DNA from: CAYNYF01 sp964401385
GTDB lineage: Bacteria > Planctomycetota > Phycisphaerae > SM23-33
Direction of reading: 5' to 3'
NCBI GenBank assembly: GCA_964401385.1
Contig: CAYNYF010000028.1
Span: 1-49,001, forward strand
Length of the DNA: 49,001 nt
This document shows positions 11,111 through 17,659 of the stretch, piece after piece. Positions within the stretch are counted from its first letter, which is position 1; the number at the start of each line of letters is the position of its first letter. The position numbers and the translations under genes were made by a program. The notes beneath the pieces are model-generated. The model had not been told where the DNA came from. It saw nothing but the letters and a program-made list of their open reading frames with translations, and made no database searches.

Positions 11111-12541
11111 TCACGCTTCCACCTCTCCGTGCCATCCTATCGCCTGGCAGAGAGCCCCTACGGCCTGTGCCTCCAACGCGTTTGCCTCGTCGACCGCTAG
11201 ATAGGCGGCTTTGATCTTGCCTCCGATCTTGCTGCGTGCCGAACTCGTAAGAGTTGGGATTGGGATTGCCTTGAGCTCTGATGGGTCGATGTGCGGAACA
11301 TCTTTTCCATAGCGGAACGCGGTAATAAGTGGATACGCAACCGACAGGCAGGAAAGCACGGCGAAAAGATACTCTGGCATGTATTCGTTCGATGTTGCCG
11401 AGCACCGTACCATGTCTTCGGTCACAGCCCAGCCATCTGCTCCAGGACTGACGAAAGTAGCACGACCCATGATGCCACCAAAGGCGCCAGACCGGCACAA
11501 GAGCGTCATTCCCGTCCTCACCTTACATTGATCTAGGTACTTCTTCGCCTTGCGCGAGACCGTCGCAGTCGGCGTGCGCCGTGCACGCATCATGTCGGCG
11601 GAGGTATAGAAATCGATCCCGTGCCCGGGTCGGGCGGGCGGCCGAGCAAATCGGGGCGGCATCCACACGTCAGCAATGCCGCCCAGCAAGACATGAGGCT
11701 TTCTCGTGATGGTGTTGCGCAGGGCAAGCACATCTGGTCGGTGAAAGTGCGGATCAAGACGGTAGTTGAACAGGCCGCCAGATGACTTGAGGAAGCAGTT
11801 GTGTTCCATGGACGTCCACAGACTGGCGGCATCCTGTGAAGGTATATCGTTCAAGGCGGCAGGAACATCCTCCTCCGTTTCTCGCAGCAATACGCGCGCT
11901 GAATCGTACTTCTCTGCGGCGTCGAGCATCATTCCGTTGATCTCGGCCAACGCCGCATCGTCGACCAGAGGCACAGAAACGCTGCGAATCTGGTCCTCTG
12001 TCAGTTCCTTGATCACTTTGCCGTAGTTCTGCTGGATCACTAGTTCACGGCCAGCCTTGGATGATAGGAAGGCGTGGAGGTAGCCCCGGACTCCCTTCCG
12101 GACATATAGGCGAGCCGCATGCTGGCTGACGGCGTACCCCCTATACGAATCACCACAGAGAGCGCTCACGCCGATCGTACCCGAACAAGTGAGAAGCAGC
12201 TCGCCACCGTGGAGGATTAGCGCCGGAAGCTTCTTGAAGGTCTTGGCAAGGAGCGCGTCCCGAGGCAGACGCAGTGCGAGCATCGAGGAACTCCCGAGAA
12301 ACGGGACTCCTTGCTTCTCATCCGTTACATACGGGCGTTTGAAGCGGGGCGCAACGAAGACCCGTGACACTCCATCCCAGTCGCCAATGCGGACGGTCTT
12401 TGTGCCCTGCTTCTTGAGGTGTCGGATAATACGTTCGCTGCGTTCGTTGTACCGTGTCGGGTCAAGACGGAAGTCGCGTTTCGGCACTTCAAGACTCGAT
12501 ACGATCGAGACTCTCTGAGGGAATAACCTACTGGACGACAC
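11111..12541 (-). CDS. Restriction-modification specificity (S) subunit
   Basis: Recognises the DNA target for the methylase/nuclease encoded just upstream. The frame extends further, but the start is placed at GTG 12541: AAGGAG lies 6-7 bases before it and it overlaps the end of the methylase gene by 14 bp, a typical coupled arrangement. The 476-residue product has two target-recognition halves, each followed by an alpha-helical segment (EINGMMLDAAEKYDSARVLL in the middle; SKIGGKIKAAYLAVDEANAL at the end), the usual S-subunit plan. GKDVPHIDPSELKAIPIP is a characteristic C-terminal TRD motif. GC content is visibly lower than in the flanking PEP-CTERM genes, which suggests horizontal acquisition. 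The recognition sequence cannot be predicted. Confidence 0.88.
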   Translation of the reverse strand: MSSSRLFPQRVSIVSSLEVPKRDFRLDPTRYNERSERIIRHLKKQGTKTVRIGDWDGVSRVFVAPRFKRPYVTDEKQGVPFLGSSSMLALRLPRDALLAKTFKKLPALILHGGELLLTCSGTIGVSALCGDSYRGYAVSQHAARLYVRKGVRGYLHAFLSSKAGRELVIQQNYGKVIKELTEDQIRSVSVPLVDDAALAEINGMMLDAAEKYDSARVLLRETEEDVPAALNDIPSQDAASLWTSMEHNCFLKSSGGLFNYRLDPHFHRPDVLALRNTITRKPHVLLGGIADVWMPPRFARPPARPGHGIDFYTSADMMRARRTPTATVSRKAKKYLDQCKVRTGMTLLCRSGAFGGIMGRATFVSPGADGWAVTEDMVRCSATSNEYMPEYLFAVLSCLSVAYPLITAFRYGKDVPHIDPSELKAIPIPTLTSSARSKIGGKIKAAYLAVDEANALEAQAVGALCQAIGWHGEVEA

Positions 12542-14564
12542 GGTACACTCCTTCAGTCTTGTCGAAGTGAACGCGCCCCGCGCCAAGGTCGGTACGGAAC
12601 TTGAGATAGTTGGCCACGATATGAGGGAGATCATTTGCCACGATGCGTTCCTTCGACGTGCGCAACAGCTTGCCGGTGTTGGGGTCACAGATTGGGACGT
12701 CCTGCACGATTTCCGTGCCATCGTTCTCCTTCCGCCAGAGGGTCCTCCCACGACGGTTGTAGCCAACAGCATCAGCAATCGCCATGAATATGGGGTATGG
12801 ATCTGCCTGCTTCCGACCAAGGATGGCAAGTGTCTCGTTGAGGGGCCGACGCTCGACTATCAGGATTGCGGTCAGGGTCCCTGTGCCCTCGCGACCGCTG
12901 AGGAGGAATGTCTCGACAGGAAGCTCGACGACCGCAAGAACGCGCGTGTGGGCGAATATCCACCTGCGAACGTAGTCGAGGCCCGGGTTGTTCAGTATTG
13001 ACTGCGGCACAATGATTGCGGCGCGGCCTTGGCTTGGTGTTAGTAGCTGCACGCAGCGTTCGATGAAAAGGATCTCAACGATCTGCGCAGACTTGTCCCG
13101 AGCAAGGTCAAACTGATCCAAGACGTGGCGCTCGGTCCGGGTGATGTCGTCACCGAAGGGCGGATTCGTACAGAGGGCGGTCACGTCACCCACCATGAAC
13201 GTGTGGCCCGCCACGGCCTTGGTCGTCAGTTTGAGCTTTTTCCTAAGGCGGTCGGCATTGTCGCAGGTCCAGTTCTGAGGCGGCTCAAGGATGTCCTGGT
13301 CAAACACATAGCCGGACCCATCATTGTTCATAAGCATGTTCATCCGTGCAGCATTGGCGAGATTGCGGTTTATATCATTGGATATAGCGTTGTTCATGGC
13401 GAACTTCCGTTGTTCGTCGCGAATCGTGTCCGCCCAGTTGCCGCGGCGTTTGGAGTATCGGGCGCTGATGGCCTGCATGCCGGCCACGAGCATTAGGACA
13501 CTGAATCCACCTGACCCGCAGGCAGGATCGCAGCACAGATCGTCCGGCGATACCTGCATCATTTGTACAGCGGCTTCTACGACAACGCGCGGAGTGAAGA
13601 ACTCTCCTTTGTCGCCACGTAAGTTCGCGCCAACGATCTCCTCATAGGCTGCGCCCTTCACTGTTGGGCCGGTAGTCAGAAGCGAGTAGTCTTGAAGCTC
13701 AGACACGATCCGGGCAAGTACCGCGGGTCGGATGTTGATTCTGTCCCCCTGGAAGCCCAGCTGCCCGTATTTTGGCACGACGAGACGCCGACACAGCTTT
13801 GTGATCCGGTTGAGTACCCGGGCCTGTCCGTCCTGGGTCTCAGTCTCCGATGGCGTAGCGAAGAAGCCGGCCCGTTCCTTGTCCTCCTTCTCGTCTTCAA
13901 TCTTCGTCTGGATGACTTTCAGGAACTCCCAGAAGGCCGTCATCTTGTCGTCGCCAGCCTGAGCGATGATGTTGTGGCACTTGCGGAAACGCCATTTGAG
14001 GCTCTCGGTCGTAGCCGGCGTGAGATCGTCCAGTTTCGGGGCTTTGTTGGGCGGCTTCGCTTCCCCGTGACGCGGGATATCGTAGTCCACTCGCTTGACT
14101 TGCTTTGGGCTGATGCGGTGGACGACCTGCCTTTCAAACCCTGCGCCATTCGTCCACAGGCCGAAATCGCATGCAGGGCAGGCTGAGACGTACGAGATCA
14201 GTTGGCCGACACCATCTTGGCGGTCGGTTATCTTCACCTTCGGCTTCTTGCATTCGATGATGAGTGTTACAGTCTCCTGTCGGTGTACGACACCGTCAGG
14301 GAAGATGGCAATGTCGACCTTCTTGCTGCTCGATCCCAGTTTGACCGGGTACTCAGTCGCCATTGACCCGAGCGGGTAGCCGTACTCGCTCACCAGAGTC
14401 TTTATGATTTCCTGGCGGACGAACTCTTCGTCAGTGGCCTTTCGCTGCTTCTGTGCTACGGGGTCGTAGAGGTAGCCCTCCTTGAGTTCGATTTTCGCCT
14501 GAGCGTCGCATGCCCCAGGCTCAGCGTCTGGCCTTCGCTTCTTCGGTGGCTTCCTGCTCATCAT
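12528..14564 (-). CDS. Fused HsdR_N-like nuclease / N6-adenine DNA methylase
   Basis: 678 residues. Residues about 45-145 resemble the N-terminal nuclease domain of type I HsdR, with KKVDIAIF (Asp84) and LIIECKKPKVKITD (Glu104-x-Lys106), a PD-(D/E)xK core. Residues about 240-600 are an HsdM-type methylase: GEFFTPRVVVEAAV (319-332), the AdoMet motif DPACGSGGF (346-354) and catalytic NPPFG (467-471). No helicase/translocase domain is encoded, so the pair with the S subunit resembles the BcgI-like type IIB plan (nuclease+methylase A subunit and separate S subunit) more than a classical type I system. The ATG overlaps the stop of the upstream Mrr fragment (ATGA), with GAGGAAG before it. It could also act as an orphan methylase if the nuclease is inactive. 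Confidence 0.88.
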   Translation of the reverse strand: MMSRKPPKKRRPDAEPGACDAQAKIELKEGYLYDPVAQKQRKATDEEFVRQEIIKTLVSEYGYPLGSMATEYPVKLGSSSKKVDIAIFPDGVVHRQETVTLIIECKKPKVKITDRQDGVGQLISYVSACPACDFGLWTNGAGFERQVVHRISPKQVKRVDYDIPRHGEAKPPNKAPKLDDLTPATTESLKWRFRKCHNIIAQAGDDKMTAFWEFLKVIQTKIEDEKEDKERAGFFATPSETETQDGQARVLNRITKLCRRLVVPKYGQLGFQGDRINIRPAVLARIVSELQDYSLLTTGPTVKGAAYEEIVGANLRGDKGEFFTPRVVVEAAVQMMQVSPDDLCCDPACGSGGFSVLMLVAGMQAISARYSKRRGNWADTIRDEQRKFAMNNAISNDINRNLANAARMNMLMNNDGSGYVFDQDILEPPQNWTCDNADRLRKKLKLTTKAVAGHTFMVGDVTALCTNPPFGDDITRTERHVLDQFDLARDKSAQIVEILFIERCVQLLTPSQGRAAIIVPQSILNNPGLDYVRRWIFAHTRVLAVVELPVETFLLSGREGTGTLTAILIVERRPLNETLAILGRKQADPYPIFMAIADAVGYNRRGRTLWRKENDGTEIVQDVPICDPNTGKLLRTSKERIVANDLPHIVANYLKFRTDLGAGRVHFDKTEGVYRVVQ

Positions 14565-14770
14565 TCTGCTTCCTCAAGTGGTTCCGGGACATAGACCCGC
14601 TTCAGCGGCATCATGCCCTTGTACTTCGAACCAAACTGCTCGTAGTGCTGAAGGATCAGGGCGACGAGTTCCTCGCCGTCGATCAGTCGTAAGTTGCTCT
14701 TGTTCTGCGCCGTGTTGAGGGCCTGGTGGGTGAAGGTCCCGAGCGTGACGACCGTCCCGTATACCCATCG
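14561..14770 (-). pseudogene. Truncated Mrr-type restriction endonuclease (3' end only)
   Basis: The last 65 or so codons match the C-terminus of Mrr-family endonucleases: GTVVTLGTFTHQALNTAQN, then LRLIDGEELVALILQHYEQF, then KGMMPLKRVYVPEP. In the same frame the sequence upstream of about 14765 turns into unrelated Arg/Ser-rich translation, and the PD-(D/E)xK catalytic part is absent. The 5' part was therefore lost, most likely by the rearrangement that joined this island to the PEP-CTERM relic on the right. Its stop overlaps the methylase start, so it was originally in the same operon. Confidence 0.75.
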
Positions 14771-14840
14771 GCTGCATGGGGCACCTGCCAAATGGACCCT
14801 ATCACGCCGCGACCCTGTCGGCAAGCGCGCTTTTCCGTGA

Positions 14841-14993
14841 CTTCGAGAGGTCCTCGTCTGCGCCCGGTCGGTCGGCAAGGCCGACACCAACAGTTGGGTG
14901 CCGGAGCCGTCCTGCGCACTGCTGCTGGTCCTGGCCGGCTGTGCCCTCCGGCGCCGCCGGCCGGGCGGGGCGGGCCGCCGACCAGAATTCTAG
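14841..14993 (+). pseudogene. PEP-CTERM gene relic (3' end only)
   Basis: An open frame from 14841 to the TAG at 14991-14993 encodes VPEPSCALLLVLAGCALRRR followed by a basic tail, a complete PEP-CTERM ending with nothing recognisable before it. An in-frame TGA at 14838 closes the frame upstream. It looks like the stump of a surface-protein gene whose body was removed when the restriction island was joined here. Confidence 0.7.
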
Positions 14994-15042
14994 ACGCCGG
15001 TCTATTTTTTCCTTGACGCGGCCCGGCCTCCTGGGGTATGTA
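14991..15042 (+). promoter_or_regulatory. Promoter and possible operator of the blaI-M56 pair
   Basis: TTGACG (15013-15018) and TATGTA (15037-15042) are spaced by 18 bp. Just upstream lies the small inverted repeat TAGAC-GCCG-GTCTA (14991-15004). The block GGTCTATTTTTTCCTTGACG is shared, apart from two T's and one base, with the promoter at 17541-17558. The repeat could be the BlaI-type repressor's own operator, but it differs from the classical TACAnnTGTA site. Confidence 0.55.
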
Positions 15043-15119
15043 TTGGATGGCGGATGGGGCCCCGCCGGCGGTGAGGGGATTGACGAGGTCCTGTCGGTCC
15101 CAAGCGAAAGGAGTTGGTC

Positions 15120-15560
15120 TTGCCCGAGCAGCGTCCTGGCAAATCGAAGTCCGCTCGTCCCTCGCCGGCACCGCTGCCGGACGCGGAGCTGGAGGTGCTG
15201 GCTTGCCTGTGGCGGCAGGGTGAGGCCACGGCCCGGCAGATTCGGGAGACGATGCACAGCTACCGGGCGATGGCGCACGGCTCGGTCATGTCCCTGCTGA
15301 AACGGCTCCAGGAAAAAGGCTGGGTCAGCCGCCGGAAGGGCCCGGTGGGCAAGGCGTTCGTCTACCGCCCGACCCGGCGCCCCGGGCCGACGTATCGCAG
15401 CATCCTGGCCAGATTCCGGCGGCGGATCTTCGGCGGCAACAGCGTGGCCATGGTCTCGAACCTGTTCGACGCCAAGCCGCCGACGCAGGAAGAGGTGCAA
15501 AGGCTGCGGCGGTTGCTGGATGAGCTCCAGACCAAGGCGGCCCAGCGCGAGAAGAAGTGA
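15120..15560 (+). CDS. BlaI/MecI/CopY-family transcriptional repressor
   Basis: 146 residues from TTG 15120, chosen because AAAGGAG (15107-15113) lies 6 bases upstream; TTG 15114 is too close. The winged-helix domain is recognised from PLPDAELEVLACLWRQGEAT and ARQIRETMHSYRAMAHGSVM (recognition helix), then SLLKRLQEKGWVSRRKGPVG. The C-terminal half is the dimerisation region. Proteins of this family repress genes as dimers and are inactivated by cleavage from a partner membrane protease, here encoded immediately downstream with a one-base TGATG overlap. The gene sits between PEP-CTERM genes rather than beta-lactamase genes, so its targets are probably envelope proteins nearby (inference). Confidence 0.9.
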   Translation: MPEQRPGKSKSARPSPAPLPDAELEVLACLWRQGEATARQIRETMHSYRAMAHGSVMSLLKRLQEKGWVSRRKGPVGKAFVYRPTRRPGPTYRSILARFRRRIFGGNSVAMVSNLFDAKPPTQEEVQRLRRLLDELQTKAAQREKK

Positions 15561-17485
15561 TGAATGCCCTGATCGAGGCGCTGAACGGTGCCGGCGCGGC
15601 GTGGTGGACGTACCTGCTGCACGCCACGTGGCAGTCGTCGCTGGTGGCGGGCGTCATCCTGACGGCCGCCTGGCTGGGGCGGCGCTGGCCGGCGCGGCTG
15701 CGGTACGGGCTGGTGCTGATCGCCCTGGTGAAGTTCGCCATGCCGCCGCTGCTGGCTCTTCCGAGCGGGCTTTTCAGCCGGGTCGGGCCGACCATCGTGC
15801 TCGAGGACGGCGAGGCGGGCCCGGGCCTCTCGCCCGGCGGAATGGCGGCGGAGACGGCGGCTGCTTCCCCGCCCGAGAGGCAGCCGGCGACCATGAGCTG
15901 GCGGGCCTGGCTGCTGCTGGGGCACGCGGCCGGCTCGCTGGCGGTCGCGGCGTGGGTCATTGCCCAGTTGACCGGGGCGGGCAGACTCTCGCGCCGGGCG
16001 CGAGAGGCGACCGCCGGGCCTCTGCACGACCATCTGGCGCGGCTTTCCCGACAAATGGGCCTGCGCCGGCCGGTGCGGCTGCTGATCTGCCCCGAGCCGG
16101 TGCCGCCGATGGCCTTCGGCTTGCTGCGGCCGACGGTGATGCTCCCCGTTTCGGCCCTCCACCATCTTCGCCCGCGCCAGGTCAAAGTCATCCTGGCACA
16201 CGAGCTGGCACACCATCGCCGCGCCGACCTCTGGGTCAACTGCTTGCAGGTTTTCCTGGTGGCGGCGTGGTGGTTCAATCCCCTTCTCTGGATGGTCAAC
16301 CGCCTCGTGCGAAAGACGCGCGAGGACTGCTGCGACGACCTGCTGCTCTCGCGGGACTTCACCAGCGGGCCGGAGTACTGCGAGGCGCTGCTGACGGTGG
16401 CCTCCGGGCTGGGCCGGTCCGCCCGGCTGGCGGCTGCGGCCGGCTTCGCCGAGCGCCTGCACCCGCTGGGCGAGAGGATGCGCCGCATCATGGACCCGCG
16501 GCTTCCTCGCCGGCGGAGGCTGTCGTGGGCAACCCTGCCGCTGCTGATCGTCGTGGCGGCGCTGGTGTTTCCCGGCTTGCGGACCGCGCCGGGCGTCGGG
16601 CCGGAGGTGGCTGGCCGCGCCTCGCCGGCCGGTTCGCCCGAAGCGGCCGCAGCGGACAACGGCCAGACCACCCCCCGGCACGGCTCGGCCCGGGCAGTGG
16701 CAGCCGGCAGCGGGCGGGTGAAGCTGCCGGGTGAGCGGACAGGTGAGGCCCGCCCCGGCGATTCTCTTTCCTGGCATGCCGGCGCGGCTTACGGCCACGT
16801 GGACGTTCGCGGCTGTGCTCGTGGCGTCCGGTTGGGGGCGCCGCTGGCGGTTGACTGGCCCGAGGTCGCGCCCTTTGGCCGGGCGGCGCAGGAGCAGTGG
16901 CCGCCGTCGTCGAGTCCGCAGCCGGCCGAGAGGGCCCGGCCGCCCGGTTCGCCCGGATGGCCGGCTCTGCTGGCCGCCAGCGGTCTGAGCGCTCCGGGCG
17001 GGCCGCCGGACCGCCGAGTCGACCAAGTCGAGAGCATCATCGGCCTGCTCCATGCTCCCGGACGGCGGCCGGGCTCTCTCGCCCTCGAGGCAGACGTTGC
17101 GATCGCCAAGGATGAACTCATCGACAGACTCATTCGTGACCTGCTGCGGGAACCGGCCGGGGGCAGCGCCACGGCGACGGACGATGCCGTCGTGCACGAC
17201 GTCGCCCCGATCGTCCCTCTTAACGTGTATAGCCCGTCGATGCGTTTCCAGGGCGATTTTCTCGGCCCGGCTGGCGTCATCAACGGAGCATTTGACATCG
17301 TGCTGCTTGAACATATCGGTACCCTCGGGCCGGATCTGATCGCGATGGAGTTCGGGGATGTCCAGTCCTCCTTCCTCGTCAGCGGCTGCCTTCTCCGGCC
17401 CAGGCCGGTGCCGGCTCCGGCGGCGATCTGGCCGCTGGCAATGGGCGGCCTGGTGCTGCTGCGCCGCCGCGGGCGGGCCGGCTGA
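15560..17485 (+). CDS. M56/BlaR1-type membrane protease with a PEP-CTERM-like tail
   Basis: 641 residues from ATG 15560 (GTG 15557 also in frame). Transmembrane segments lie near residues 13-40, 50-70, 115-138, 226-245 and 326-342. The zinc motif HELAHH (about 215-220) and EDCCDD (about 256-261) place it in peptidase family M56, which cleaves BlaI-type repressors after sensing an outside signal. After the last membrane segment, instead of a penicillin-binding domain, comes a Pro/Ala/Gly-rich extracellular stretch, a beta-type segment (about 560-610), and VPAPAAIWPLAMGGLVLLRR + RGRAG, a PEP-CTERM-like ending. This combination is unusual. A second reading is that residues after about 345 belonged to a separate PEP-CTERM gene fused in frame: a signal-peptide-like ORF (MPARLTATWTFAAVLVASGW) begins at 16776 in another frame. 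Confidence 0.85.
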   Translation: MNALIEALNGAGAAWWTYLLHATWQSSLVAGVILTAAWLGRRWPARLRYGLVLIALVKFAMPPLLALPSGLFSRVGPTIVLEDGEAGPGLSPGGMAAETAAASPPERQPATMSWRAWLLLGHAAGSLAVAAWVIAQLTGAGRLSRRAREATAGPLHDHLARLSRQMGLRRPVRLLICPEPVPPMAFGLLRPTVMLPVSALHHLRPRQVKVILAHELAHHRRADLWVNCLQVFLVAAWWFNPLLWMVNRLVRKTREDCCDDLLLSRDFTSGPEYCEALLTVASGLGRSARLAAAAGFAERLHPLGERMRRIMDPRLPRRRRLSWATLPLLIVVAALVFPGLRTAPGVGPEVAGRASPAGSPEAAAADNGQTTPRHGSARAVAAGSGRVKLPGERTGEARPGDSLSWHAGAAYGHVDVRGCARGVRLGAPLAVDWPEVAPFGRAAQEQWPPSSSPQPAERARPPGSPGWPALLAASGLSAPGGPPDRRVDQVESIIGLLHAPGRRPGSLALEADVAIAKDELIDRLIRDLLREPAGGSATATDDAVVHDVAPIVPLNVYSPSMRFQGDFLGPAGVINGAFDIVLLEHIGTLGPDLIAMEFGDVQSSFLVSGCLLRPRPVPAPAAIWPLAMGGLVLLRRRGRAG

Positions 17486-17540
17486 GGTCGAGCGGGCCTG
17501 ACGGGGCCGAATCGTGCCTCATGAAAAAATTATGGATGCC

Positions 17541-17581
17541 CGTCTATTTTCCTTGACGGAATGTAGACGAGCGTATATATT
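17541..17581 (+). promoter_or_regulatory. Promoter with flanking TAGAC/GTCTA half-sites
   Basis: TTGACG (17553-17558) and TATATT (17576-17581) are spaced by 17 bp, a very good vegetative promoter. The -35 box is flanked by an inverted repeat, CGTCTA (17541-17546) and TAGACG (17564-17569). The segment CGTCTATTTTCCTTGACG repeats the promoter of the BlaI-type gene. The leader to the ATG at 17660 is about 70 nt. Confidence 0.65.
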
Positions 17582-17659
17582 CAGTGGTGTACGGGCAATC
17601 GGGCGCCTGTGGGCGCCAAGGAGAAAGCAGGCGGACATCAGGGGACACAGGAGCATGCC

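Noticed and set aside
12542..12829. N-terminal extension of the specificity subunit
   Set aside because: The first 96 codons of the open frame overlap the methylase gene and read as Ser/Arg/Thr-rich noise; GTG 12541 has a good ribosome-binding site.
16776..16988. Possible separate gene starting with a signal-peptide-like sequence
   Set aside because: After about 20 residues the translation becomes Arg-rich noise; kept only as a hint that the M56 protease may be a fusion.
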